The notes below the pieces were generated by a model that saw nothing but the letters and a program-made list of their open reading frames with translations, was not told the origin of the DNA and did not search any database. 64,000 bases of DNA from Glycine soja (taxonomy: Eukaryota > Streptophyta > Magnoliopsida > Fabales > Fabaceae): NCBI RefSeq assembly GCF_004193775.1, contig NC_041003.1, forward strand, positions 28,831,735-28,895,734. Direction: 5' to 3'. Shown one piece after another: positions 38,369-49,982 of the stretch. Positions within the stretch are counted from its first letter, which is position 1, and the number at the start of each line of letters is the position of its first letter. The translations under genes were made by a program, and so were the position numbers.

Positions 38369-39254
38369 AGGTTCGGTGGCACAGATCTAAGCTGAAGGGA
38401 TTATTAGCTGAACTTAGAAAAGCCATTAAAATCATACATGGAATACCAATCAAAAGTCATAATATACCTTTGAATATACATTAAAAGTCAATGATGTTAC
38501 TTTTCTTTTTAAAAGACAATTTTATGATTGACTAAACGATAATACATACCGTACATGTAACTACATTTTGATTTAATTCAAAACTAAAACTTATAAATAT
38601 ATTTAAGAAGAAAAATTATATTTATACACCTTGAGAGAGATAGAAAAACTTGGATAAGTGATTGATATGATTAATAGCATAATGTAACAAAAAGAAAGAG
38701 ATACAAAATGAAAGATGTCAATGGGATGTTGAACTATTTATTTTATTGAAATGTCTAAATATCATAACTCGTTCGAGAAATCTACCATTTGTTAACTGTA
38801 TCGGCTTTATATGTGTTCTAATGTTGTTTTAATCTTATACGAAATCAAAGGAGGAATTTTTTTCATTCCTCATAAAAGGACACAAGAATAATGATATTTA
38901 GACACCTCATTATTTCAATACTTAATTAGCATTTCTTATTTCTCATTATATCTTTCTTTTTATCATATATCATACTTGTATTTTTGTTTTTACTCTTCTC
39001 TACGAGTCTGACTAGGTTTTGAATAGCATTTAGAGTGTCCAAGTATATTTTTTCCTATTAAAAATAAATCTACGACCCTGTCCAACTGGACAATGTATGG
39101 ATTGTAAAAACAAATGGCCTAGGCATTATGCATCAGAAACATTTCAGAACTCAGAATTGGCCCTCATTTCATACCTTGTTAGTGATCCTTCACCTTGTCT
39201 GATATTATTACAATTCCTCCAAATCAAGGCCACTCTTGGCCATTTCACTAACAC
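38369..39254 (+). promoter_or_regulatory. Decayed duplicate of the receptor-kinase promoter
   Basis: This is similar over most of its length to 22520-23128, with insertions. The TATA position now reads TGTAAAA (39103-39109). It precedes a coding duplicate that has also decayed. Confidence 0.6.
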
Positions 39255-39381
39255 AGGCACTTCCCCTTGGTTATTCAAATATCAATTAGCAGCAACCATT
39301 TTCATTATCATAGCCCTTACCAAAGTTACTTATCTTAATTTCATTTTCCCTCTCTTCCAACAACAGGATGAAGCTCATTTA
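39255..39381 (+). pseudogene. Lectin receptor kinase duplicate, 5' piece
   Basis: This matches codons 1 to ~42 of the intact gene at 23129. The start ATG reads AGG (39255-39257) and a 1-bp insertion follows. The signal-peptide part (KYQLAATIFIIIALTKVTY) is well kept. The piece ends where the copia LTR begins. Confidence 0.85.
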
Positions 39382-39848
39382 TGTTAGAATTAATGTCTCA
39401 TGTGAGAGACATGTGACTTATGTAGGGACTAATAAGTAAATAATTAACGATTAAGGGCTAAATTATAATTGAGCTTAATAGGAGAAATTTCTAGGGTTAA
39501 CTGTTACTTGATGGGAGTAGTGGTTATAAAAGGGGCTTAATACCCACTAACGTGAAATAAGGTCCCCTTCCTGACCAGAAAGTGTTCTCTCTCACTCATA
39601 GCCATCACGAACGGAGAGAGACAAAAAAGAAAGGCCTAAGGAAGTGAAATCTTATTTCTCTCCTCTTTCAAGGAAATCAAAGTGCACTGGAGAGAAGTTC
39701 CTATGGAGAAAGGTACAAGTCTTCCTATGGAGAAAGGTACACATCATTATCTATTGTTGTTTATTGATTGTTTGTGAGAACCATAGGTTTCAAGATCCTA
39801 TTGTTTCCTATCATTGATAGTCTAGGAAACTCCTTAAGAATTTTTACA
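39382..39848 (+). repeat. 5' LTR of the copia element
   Basis: TG...CA ends, with a TATA box GGTTATAAAAGGGG near 39533. It contains a short direct repeat, TTCCTATGGAGAAAGGTACA, twice near 39700-39735. Confidence 0.93.
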
Positions 39849-39850
39849 TG

Positions 39851-39862
39851 TGGTATCAGAGC
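39851..39862 (+). other. Primer-binding site (initiator tRNA-Met type)
   Basis: TGGTATCAGAGC, two bases after the LTR, complements the 3' end of plant initiator tRNA-Met. Confidence 0.9.
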
Positions 39863-39900
39863 ATGTGTTATGAAATTTATGATTCTCCAAGAATGATTTA

Positions 39901-40053
39901 ATTTCTCTCAATTATACATGAACCCTAATTATGAAATTTAGGGATAATTTAATTTCTTTCAATTATGTATGAACCCTAATTATGAAATTTAGGGATAATT
40001 CAATTTCTCTCAATTATGCATAAATCCTAATTATGAAATTTAGGAATTTTATT
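39901..40053. repeat. Three tandem copies of a 51-bp unit
   Basis: Each unit contains TTTCTCTCAATTATACATGA-like sequence and CCCTAATTATGAAATTTAGG. Copies start near 39902, 39952 and 40003, in the leader between the PBS and gag. Confidence 0.85.
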
Positions 40054-40594
40054 TTCCGCTGCATGTATTGTTTTATTGGCAATATTTTTATTATTGTTGA
40101 ATACCAATTTTTGGAGAAAGATTATTTGAAAACTTATGATTATGGGAGAGAAAGCTACACGACATGTATATATTAAATTTGGAGAAAGTTTTTACTTCTA
40201 ATGGTGAAAGAAAGGAAGCGTGCCTAAACGTAAAGATTCAATTTCAATTTTGAAAAGTTGTGCAGGTACGTTTGCTGCAGGAAGAATATGAAATTTTGGA
40301 AATTGCTATTTGCAACCTTATGTTTGCTATTTCCAATCCCACTTGATTTTTTTTACCGAAAAATTATTGTTGAACGTGATTAAAGGATTGAAAGTTTATG
40401 TTCTATAATTAAATTAATGTGAATGTTTTGCAATTATTGGTAGCAGTAAATATATGTATATGCTACATATTTGCTTGAACGTGTTTGAATGCAAAAACAC
40501 AAATAAATGCAAATATTATTTTATGGCCTGGAATGAAATTAATAGAATGGCTATGAATTGTTAATAGCAATAAGTATGTGCAGGCCATACATAT

Positions 40595-40885
40595 TTGGTT
40601 GGAATTAAATGTATGTTGAATTTGTTAATCACCAAAGTGGCCAAATTTGTAAGGTTATTTAATTCCAAATTAATAATTATTTCAATTATACTTGGTTGGA
40701 ATTAAATGTATGTTGAATTTGTTAGTCACCAAAGTGGCCAAATTTGTAAGGTTATTTAATTCCAAATTAATGATTATTTTAATTATACTTGGTTGGAATT
40801 AAATGTATGTTGAATTTGTTAGTCAACAAAGTGGCCAAATTTGTAAGGTTATTTAATTCCAAAATTAATGATTATTTTGATTACT
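40595..40885. repeat. Three tandem copies of a 97-bp unit
   Basis: Copies start at 40595, 40692 and 40789 with TTGGTTGGAATTAAATGTAT and include ACCAAAGTGGCCAAATTTGT. The copies differ at only a few positions. They lie in the untranslated leader of the copia element. Confidence 0.9.
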
Positions 40886-41302
40886 CATAGAATAATGGAT
40901 GCTAAATTATATGGTTATTGGTTTATGGGTAATTGAAATTCATTGTTATAAGGCATTTATGGATCGCCCAAAGGTTGATTAGTTGTTCTTATAATTAATG
41001 AATATAATTGTAGGCGATTTGTGTGTATCATTAGTTTTATTTATATGCCCAAAGGAAATAGATACTACTAATTGGTGCATATTTAATTGCCAAATAATGT
41101 TAAAATTTTATTAGCATCATTATGTTTGTATGTTGTGTGTAGATGTATCACCCAAAGGAGAACATCAATATACATTGATTGTTATCTAAATGAATCATAT
41201 GTATGACATGTATTTTATGTCTCAAAACACTTGTGTGAATTTTATTATGTAATACATGTTTTGAATTCATTGGATTCTTATGTATAATCTGAGCCAATTT
41301 TA

Positions 41303-42120
41303 ATGGGCTTAACTTCTCTGACTGAAATGAGCAAGTCCAATTTCACCTCGGTGTTTTGGATCATGATCTTGCTATGTTGGAAGAGAAGTTTGTTACTATT
41401 ATTGATGTTAGTAGCAATGAAGAGAAAGTTCATTATAAAACTTGGGAAAGATCTAACAGACTCAACCTAATGTTGATGAGAATGACTGTTGCAGACAGTA
41501 TTAAGACAACTCTCCCTAAAATCGAAAGTGCTAAAAAGGTTTGTGTGATTAGTGGGAGAGCGCTCTCAAACAGCTGATAAGTCTGTTGCTGGGACATTAA
41601 TGAGTACATTGACCACCATGAAGTTTGATGGTTCACGTACTATGTATGAACATGTCATTGAGATGACAAATATTGCAGCAAGACTTAAGACCTTGGGAAT
41701 ATAATGGCTGTGAATGAGAACCTTCTTGTTCAGTTTATTCTAAACTCATTATCGTCTGAGTTTGGCATGTTCTAAATGAACTATAATACCATGAAAGATA
41801 AATGGAATGTGCATGAATTGCACAGTATGTTAGTTCTGGAAGAAACAAGAATTAAGAATCAAAGAAGTCACTTAGTCCATTATGTTAGCCACCAAGGGAA
41901 TCAAGGAGCTTGAAAACAAATTTACGAAGAAGCATGATAAAGGCAAAGGGTCATTAAAGAACAATGACGACTCTTTGCAAATCCAGAAGAAAGGTATCAA
42001 AGGGCAATAATTGTTAATTATGTGAAATTAAGACATTTCCAAAAGGATTGCCTAAAGTGTAAGTCTTGGTTCGAAAAGAATGGTGAGCTTAATGCTCATG
42101 TATGTTTTGAATCAAACTTA
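41303..42120 (+). pseudogene. Copia gag relic
   Basis: Fragments of a copia nucleocapsid ORF are seen in more than one frame: RSNRLNLMLMRMTVADSIKT, then MSTLTTMKFDGS and HVIEMTNIAARLKTLG-like segments, and a decayed CCHC region near 42030. Frameshifts occur around 41310, 41560 and 41700. It cannot make an intact Gag. Confidence 0.75.
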
Positions 42121-44963
42121 ACTGTAGTTTTCCATGATACATGATGGATTGATTCTGGATGTATGACTCATGTTTCTAACATTATGCAGAGATTCCTTAC
42201 AATCCAAACCATAAGCCCAAATGAGAAGTTCATTTTCATGGGGAATGAAGTGAAAGCTCCAGTGGAAATAGTTGAGACTTATTGTTTAAAACGCAACACT
42301 GGACATTGTTTAGATTTACTGGAAACTCCTTATGTACCTAGTTTATCTAGGAATTTAGTTTCATTATCTAAACTTGATGTTACTGCATACTCTTTTAATT
42401 TTGGTAATGGATGTTTCAATTTATTTAAGCATAATCATCTCATTGGTACAAGTATTCTTGTGATGGTTTATATAAATTGGAAATAGACAGTTTGTATGCT
42501 GAAACTGTTTTAACTCTGCATCATAATGTTGGCACTAAACATAGTTTAGTGAAAGAACGATATGCTTTCTTGTGGCATAAACGTTTATGTTACATTTCTA
42601 GAGAAAGGATGGAAAGATTAATAAAGAATGAAATTCTTCCTTATCTAGATTTTACGGATCTAAATATTTGTGTGGGTTGTATTAAGGGAAAACAAGCAAA
42701 ACATACAAAGAAATGAGCTACAAGAAGCACTCAGTTTCTTGAAATTGTGCATACTGATATTTGTGGACCTTTTGATGTTAGTTCTTTCGGAAAGGAAAGA
42801 TATTTTATCACCATTATTAATGATTATTCACGTTATGGTTATGTCTACTTATTGCCTGAGATTTCTCAGGCAATGGATGCCTTAGAAATTTACTAGAATG
42901 AAATAAAAAGGCAATTAGACAAAAATGTGAAAATTATTAGATATGATAGAGGTGGTGAGTATTATGAAAGATATGATTAAACTGAGCAACACACAGGTCC
43001 ATTTGCTAAGCTTGTTCAGAAATGTGCATTTGTGTGCAATACACAATTCCCGGTACACCACAACAAAATGGTGTATCAGAAAGGCGTAATAGAACTTTAA
43101 TGGATATGGTTAGGAGTATGTTAATCAATTCAACCTTGCCCGTATCTTTATGGATGTATGCTTTGAAAACTGCTATGTATTTGTTGAATAGGGTTCCTAG
43201 TAAGGCAGTTCCAAAGACACCTTTTGAACTGCGGACAAATAGGATACCTAGTATAAGGCACCTGCATGTTTGGGGTTGCTAGGCAGAAATAAGAATTTAC
43301 AATCCGCAAGAAAGAAAATTGGATGCAAGAACAATCAGTGGATATTACATTGGTTATCCAGAAAAGTCAAAGGGGTATATGTTTTATTGTTCTAATCATA
43401 GTATGAGAATTGTCGAAATTGGAAATGTAAGGTTCATTGAAAATGGTGAAATCAGTGGGAGTACAGTTCTACGAGAAGTGGAAATTAAAGAAGTTAGAGT
43501 GCAAGTACTTTTACCTTGGGCCTCTAGCAGTAAGGTGATTGCTCTTTTTAGTTCTTGTTACAAAATTAATGAAGAAGAGCAACACAATAATGAACCCATG
43601 ATGCATAATGAACCCATTATGGAAGAACCACAAGAAGTAGCATTAAGGAGGTCTCAAAGAGAAAGGAAACTAGCTATTTCGAATGATTATGGGGTATACC
43701 TACATGAAATAGAAACAAAATTAAGCATTAATGATAATGATCCAGTTTCGTTTTCACAAGCTATAAGTTGTGATAATTTTGAGAAGTGGTTAAATGCCAT
43801 GAAAGAAGAGATAGATTCCATGGAACATAATGGTGTTTGGGACCTTGTAGAATTACCAAAGAGTTGTAAGAGAGTTGGTTGTAAGTGGGTCTTCAAGACT
43901 AAACGTGACTCTCATGGCAACCTTGAACGTTATAAGGCTAGACTTGTTGCTAAGGAATTTACTCAGAAAGATGACATTGATTATAAAGAGACATTTTACT
44001 GGTCTCACGAAAGGATTCTTTCAGGATTATCATGACATTAGTAGCCCATTATGACTTGGAGCTACATCAAATAGATGTGAAAACCGCCTTTCAGAATGGA
44101 GATTTAGAGGAGAATGTTTGTATGGACCAACCAATGGGGTTCTCAGTTGAAGGAAATGAACACATGGTGTGCATACTAAAAAAATCAATATACAGTCTTA
44201 AAGCAAGCTTCCCGCCAATGGTATTTGAGGCTCAATGATACCATTATTTCCTTTAGATTTAAGGAAAATAGTGTTTATCGGTGTATGTATCTGAAGGTCA
44301 GTGGAAGTAAGGTTATTTTCTAATTCTGTATATTGATGATATCTTGCTTGCAGCTAACGATCTTGATCTTCTTCATGAGACTAAGAAATTTCTCTCTAGA
44401 AACTTTGAAGTGAAAGATATGGGTGAGGTAAGCTATGTGATAGGGATAAAAATATTCCATAATAGATCACAAGGATTGTTAGGCTTATCTCATAAAGTAT
44501 ATATATCGATAAAGTGCTAGAGAGATTCAAGATGGAAAGGTGTTTAACATCGCCTATTCTAATTTAGAAATGAGACAGAGTTAGTCTCACACAATGTCCT
44601 AGAAATGATATGGAATAGAAACAAATGAAAGTAATTTTGTATGCATCAGTTGTTGTTGCATCTGAGAGCTGAATTTGTAGTATGTTTTAAGGCTACAATT
44701 CAAGCTAATTGGCTGCGGAACTTTATTTCAGGGCTTGGAATTGTTGACAGTATTGCTAGGCCGCTGAAAATGTATTGTGATAACTCCGCAACAATATTTT
44801 TTGTAAGAACGACAAGTACTCTAAGGGTGCTAAGCATATGAAATTGAGGTACTTTGTCATGAAGGAAGAAGTTCAGAAACAAAGAGTGTCAATAGAACAT
44901 ATTAGCACAAACCTTATGATAGTTGACCCTTTGAATAAGGGATTATCGCCCAAGACATTATAG
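42121..44963 (+). pseudogene. Copia pol relic (PR-IN-RT-RNaseH)
   Basis: The domain order PR, IN, RT, RNase H is copia-type. The protease motif is IDSGC, just after an in-frame TGA (42144-42146). The pre-integrase region has WHKRLCYISRERME and CVGCIKGK. Integrase pieces include HTDICGPFDV, RYDRGGEYYE and [15 protein letters not shown], in different frames. RT pieces include WVFKTKRDSHGNLERYKA and YIDDILLAA with the catalytic DD. RNase H is shortened to MYCDNSATIFFV. The final VDPLNKGLSPKTL ends at TAG. Many stops and frameshifts break it. Confidence 0.88.
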
Positions 44964-45387
44964 AACATGTTGAAAGTATGGGCATTATTGTTATTGATGA
45001 TCATTAAGTGTAATTTATCTTATGAATTTTTACTGACACTCTAAGCTCAATTATGATATGTTTTTTATTACCTGTTCTTTATGTTTGCATGCATGTTTGT
45101 GTTAGAGTAATGTTAACAGGTTTTGTCTTGAATGAAGACATTATGTTGGACCAATTATGTACTCCTAACTTATGGTCATATTAAGGAGAAGACTAATTTG
45201 TAGTACATGGAAGGGACTATGTCGATTAGATGATGTACAACCGCCATGACTCGAATTGGTTCCTATTCTTAATCATGAAATTATGATGTACCCAATGTAT
45301 AGAACAATTTAGTCAATTTTTAATGCGCATTATGTTAGTTAATCTATTTATTTATTTAGTCCATAATGTTTATTAATGTCACATGAG

Positions 45388-45400
45388 CCAAGTGGGAGAA
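45388..45400 (+). other. Polypurine tract of the copia element
   Basis: CCAAGTGGGAGAA directly precedes the 3' LTR, the usual second-strand priming position. Confidence 0.8.
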
Positions 45401-45867
45401 TGTTAGAATTAATGTCTCATGTGAGAGGCATGTGACTTATGTAGGGACTAATAAGTAAATAATTAACGATTAAGGGATAAATTATAATTGGGCTTAATAG
45501 GAGAAGTTTCTAGGGTTAACTGCTACTTGATGGGAGTAGTGGTTATAAAAGGGGCTTAATACCCACTAACGTGAAATAAGGTCCCCTTCCTGACCAGAAA
45601 GTGTTCTCTCTCACTCATAGCCATCACGAACGGAGAGAGGCAGAAAAGAAAGGCCTAAGGAAGTGAAATCTTATTTCTCTCCTCTTTCAAGGAAATCAAA
45701 GTGCACTGGAGAGAAGTTCCTATGGAGAAAGGTACAAGTCTTCCTATGGAGAAAGGTACACATCATTATCTATTGTTGTTTATTGATTGTTTGTGAGAAC
45801 CATAGGTTTCCAGATCCTATTGTTTCCTATCATTGATAGTCTAGGAAACTCCTTAAGAATTTTTACA
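45401..45867 (+). repeat. 3' LTR of the copia element
   Basis: Same length as the 5' LTR; about 8-9 mismatches by eye. Perfect ATTTA duplication after it. Confidence 0.93.
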
Positions 45868-46894
45868 ATTTATTGCTGAACATCAATTCAAAAATATACT
45901 TAGATGCCATCCAAGTGACCCCTGATAGTCGTGGTCCCATCTCAAACTATTCGGGTAGGGCCTTCTATAAAGAACAACTAAAGCTATGGGACAGTCAAAG
46001 AGGCATCAAAGCCTCAGTCAATTCAACTTTTGTTTTCAATGTTAATCCTCAAACCTCCCCTGGTTGTGAGGGATTTACTTTCATGTTGCCAGATGACACC
46101 TCTCTTCCAAGCAACAGTGCAGGTCAATGGCTTGGGATTGTCAACTCCACAAGCATAGGGGTAAGCAACATAGTTGCAGTGAAGTTTGATACAAGGAAAA
46201 GCTACTCTGAAGATATTGATGACAACCATGTTGGGGTGGATGTAAAGAGCATCTATTCCATCCAGCAAGAATCTCTTGGACCACATGGTGTTAATATTTC
46301 TAGTGGCACTAATTCAATTGCCACTATATACTTCGATGCTAAAGGAGGGAAATTGATCATATATGTTTCTACATCAGGAGATTTGAAGTGAAGAACACCA
46401 GTGCTTATGGTGGATCTTGATCTCTCTAAACTGCTCCCAGATGATGTTTTTGAGGGATTTTCAGCTTTCACAGGGGAATATACCCAGCTCAACTCAATAA
46501 GATCATGGAATTTCTCTAGCTGGGAGGAGCATATTGAGAAGAATCCCAAAAATCTATCATGGTTATGGATCTTGATTCCAATAGTTTTGGTTGGAGGAGC
46601 ATGTGGGCTTGAAAGTGTATGCTATTGGAGAAAAAAACACAGAAAGGGACAAGGGGAGGGGGAAGATCTGAAAATAGAGCTTGAATTAAAAGCTCTTCTA
46701 ATGCTCCATATGAGAGGCCATCAATGAGAACTGTGTTGCTGGTGCTGATAGGGGAAGTAGCTCCACCAATTGTAGCATTGGAGAAACATGCTTTCACATG
46801 GTCTGCCACTGCTCCTGTTCTCAATGAAGAGTTCAATTTCCAAGTCACAGTATCCCAAAATGAACCAATAACAGAACTGATAAGTGGGAGATGA
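45868..46894 (+). pseudogene. Lectin receptor kinase duplicate, 3' piece with kinase deletion
   Basis: It resumes the reading frame interrupted at 39381: LLLNINSKIYLDAIQVTPDS matches the intact lectin domain. It continues through AVKFDTRKSYSED and DNHVGVDVKSI. A TGA lies at 46389-46391. The membrane helix (LSWLWILIPIVLVGGACGL) survives. Shortly after, near 46690, the sequence jumps to the C-terminal end: ERPSMRTVLLVLIGEVAPP, then ITELISGR and a stop at 46892-46894. Roughly 270-300 residues, nearly the whole kinase domain including the catalytic loop, are deleted. Even without the copia element it could not make a kinase. Confidence 0.9.
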
Positions 46895-46909
46895 TGAATC
46901 ACACACTTT

Positions 46910-47968
46910 TGTAGACAAAGGATCAAGCTGAATGTTTTGATGATGCCAAAGGATCACATGTTTCTCAAAGCTTTATTCAAGACAAAGAAATTAAAGATAT
47001 TCAAGATGGATGATCAAGACAGTCTCTAGATTCTTAGGAAGGGTATATTAAATAGGAAAGGGAATTCCTAATTGAAGTAGCAAAAAGTTTGGCCAAGAAA
47101 TTTAAGTTAAAAAGTCTTTTTCAAGAGATTTACTCTCTGGTAATCGATTACCAGAGGATGTAATCGATTACAATAGCTATTAAAATTTGAATTCAAAATT
47201 TGCACTGTGTAATCGATTACACATATATGGTAATCGATTACCAGCAGTTATTGAACGTTTTAATTCAAATTTTAAAGCTTGTAATCGATTACACACATAC
47301 TGTAATCGATTACTAGAGGAGATTTTCAAAAAATATTCTCAACAGTCACATCTTTTCATTTGGTTCTTGAATGGCCATCAAAGGCTTATATATATGTGAC
47401 TTGAGACACGAATTTGCGAAGAGTTTTTCAGAACAACAAGTGTTTATTCTCTCAAAAAGCAAAATCGTTTTATCCTCTTAAGAATTCCTTGGCCAATTCA
47501 ATTGCAATTCATTAAGGAATCATTTGAGTGCTAAGATTGTAAAATCTATCTCTTTCAAGAGAGATTCATTCTTCTTCTCTTTCTAATTCACTAAGGAATT
47601 AAGAGACCAAGGGTCTCTTGTTGTAAAAGAATTCTAAACACAAAGGAAGGATTGTCCTTGTGTGTTTAGAACTTGTAAAAGGAATTTACAAGATAGTGGA
47701 ACCCTCAAGCGGGTTGCTTGGGGACTGGACGTAGGCAAAAGGGTGTGGCCGAACCAGTATAAATCTGAGTTTGCACTTTCTCTTCCCTTAAACTCCTTTA
47801 TTTATTATTGTTTTATATTCATATTCAAATTGTTCTATTTGAATCAATATTTAAGAAGTTCATTATTAAGGGAATTTATAACTTGATAGAATTTTAATTG
47901 GGGAAATAGTTTGTAATATCTTAATTCAACCCCCCTTTCTTAAGATATCTGAGGCCACTTGTCTAACA
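46910..47968 (+). repeat. 5' LTR of the Sirevirus-like element
   Basis: It contains six GTAATCGATTAC palindromes (47139-47313), a TATA zone (TTATATATATGTGAC, about 47388), and near its 3' end an inverted pair ATATCTTAA/TTAAGATAT around a C-run. It lacks about 20 bp present in the 3' LTR after the second palindrome. Confidence 0.93.
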
Positions 47969-47970
47969 AG

Positions 47971-47982
47971 TAGTATCAGAGC
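47971..47982 (+). other. Primer-binding site of the Sirevirus-like element
   Basis: TAGTATCAGAGC matches the initiator tRNA-Met primer site TGGTATCAGAGC with one mismatch, two bases after the LTR. Confidence 0.8.
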
Positions 47983-48018
47983 TTCATTCTTGTATAAAGT
48001 TTAGAAGCTTCGAGAAAA

Positions 48019-49755
48019 ATGGCCTCAGCAAATTCCTTATTTCCAGAAGGAAATTCTATCAATAGACCACCAATCTTTAATGGAGAGGGTTACCACTACT
48101 GGAAAACCCGAATGCAAATTTTTATTGAGGCAATAGACTTAAGTATTTGGGAAGCCATAGAAATAGGGCCATATATACCCACCACAGTAGAAAGAATTAC
48201 AAAAGATGGTAGCACATCAAGTGAAAGCATAACAATAGAAAAACCTAGAGATAGATGGTCTGAAGAGGATAGAAGACGAGTTCAATACAATCTAAAAGCC
48301 AAAAACATAATAACATCTGCCCTGGGAATGGATGAATATTTCAGGGTTTCAAATTGTAAGAGTGCTAAGGAAATGTGGGACACTCTACAGTTAACACATG
48401 AAGGAACTACAGATGTTAAAAGATCTAGGATAAACACACTAACCCATGAGTATGAACTATTTAGGATGAATGCAAATGAAAGCATTCAAGACATGCAAAA
48501 GATATTTACACATATAGTAAATCATCTGGCAGCCTTAGGTAAAGAATTTCAAAATGAGGATCTCATAAACAAAGTGTTAAGATGTTTAAGTAGAGAATGA
48601 CAACCTAAAGTAACGGCCATTACTGAATCAAGAGATTTATCTAACATGTCTCTTGCCACTCTATTTGGAAAGTTACAGGAACATGAGATGAAATTATTGA
48701 GATTACGCCAACATGAAGAAAATGACAAGAAAAAGAAAGGAATTGCTCTTAAAGCATCATCTTCAATCCAAGAAGAAAGTGATAAGGAAAATGATCTAGA
48801 TGATGATGATGATGATCTAAGCCTTTTTGTAAAAAGATTCAACAAGTTTCTTAAAGTAAGAGGAAATCAAAGGCGACCCAATTTTAAATCTAAGAGAAGG
48901 ACAGAAACTTCATCCTCTACTCTAAAATGCTTTGAGTGCAATCAACCTGGACATCTGAGGGTTGATTGTCCCATCTTCAAGAAAAAGATGGAGAAGTCTG
49001 AAAAGAAAAATCTTAGTGAAAAGAAATTGAAGAAAGCATACATCACATGGGATGAAAACGATATGGAATCTTCTGAAGATTTAGAAAATGAAGAGATAAA
49101 TCTCTGCCTTATGGCTAAAAGTTATGAAAGTGATGAAGAGGTAACATCTTCAAATAACTTATCTATTTCTTTTGATGAATTGCAAGATGCATTTGCTGAT
49201 TTGCATAAAGAGTCAATTAAACTTGCAAAGTTAGTTTCATCTTCTAAGAAAACAATTTCAAATTTAGAAAATGAAATTTCAAAATTAAACAAAGAATTAG
49301 ATCATCTTAGAAATGAAGTCTCAATTTCTAAAACAAATGAAAAAGTTCATATCTCTACTATTTCTGACAAGAAAATATCAGATTCTTGTAGTTGTTGTGA
49401 AAAATATGAAAAAGAAATTAAAGAGTTGAAAAACTCACTTGCAAAATTTTCTTATAGTAAAAATAATTTAGATGTCATATTAGGAAAACAAAGATATGTT
49501 TCCAATAAGGCTGGACTAGGGTATAAATCTGAAAAACAACAAAAGTTTCATAAAAACTTCTCTACTTCCACACAAAAATATAATTCTAGTTCTATCACTT
49601 GTTTTTACTGTGGAAGAAAAGGACATGGCATATCTACTTGCTACTTTAAGAAAAATTACAGCAACATTAAAATGATATGGGTCCCAAAAGGATCCTTAGT
49701 TTATACTAACACACAAGGACCCAATAAAGTTTGGGTACCTAAGTCAAAAACTTGA
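48019..49755 (+). pseudogene. Sirevirus-type gag, one stop
   Basis: A 578-codon frame has a single TGA at 48598-48600, after SRE, where Trp (TGG) is plausible. The N-terminal half is the copia-type nucleocapsid domain (GEGYHYWKTRMQIFIEAID; MWDTLQLTHEGTTDVKRSR). Two CCHC zinc knuckles are seen: CFECNQPGHLRVDC and CFYCGRKGHGISTC. A coiled-coil-like stretch, rich in Lys, Glu and Leu, lies between them. It ends at TGA, and pol continues in the -1 frame, so a frame change between gag and pol (programmed or mutational) is implied. Confidence 0.9.
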
Positions 49756-49763
49756 TTATGTAG

Positions 49764-49982
49764 GTGTCTTTGAGGAAGAAGTGGTACATAGATAGCGGAT
49801 GCTCAAAACATATGACTGGAGATGCATCAAAGTTTACACATATCTCTCCAAAGAAAAACGGGCATGTAACATATGGTGACAACAACAAAGGTAGAATCCT
49901 TGGAGTTGGTAAAATAGGTACAAATTCTTCAAACTCCATTGAAAATGTTCTACTTGTTGAAGGTCTTAAGCACAGCCTGCTA
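49764..49982 (+). pseudogene. Sirevirus pol, protease piece
   Basis: KKWYIDSGCSKHMTGD carries the aspartic-protease DSG motif. The frame runs to VEGLKHSLL and is then cut by inserted DNA. Its continuation is at 51429. Confidence 0.85.

Larger units (their letters stand above)
39382..45867 (+). mobile_element. Copia-type LTR retrotransposon inserted in the receptor-kinase duplicate, TSD ATTTA
   Basis: Two 467-bp LTRs (39382-39848 and 45401-45867) begin TGTTAGAATTAATG and end TTTTTACA. The flanks ATTTA at 39377-39381 and 45868-45872 are identical. By eye the LTRs differ at about 8-9 sites, so the insertion is fairly recent. The coding region has many stops and frameshifts, more than the LTR divergence alone would suggest. 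The element may have been mobilised in trans from an already defective copy. Confidence 0.95.

Noticed and set aside
40595..40885. Possible CRISPR-like array
   Set aside because: The units are directly adjoining 97-bp tandem repeats without spacers, in a plant retrotransposon leader.
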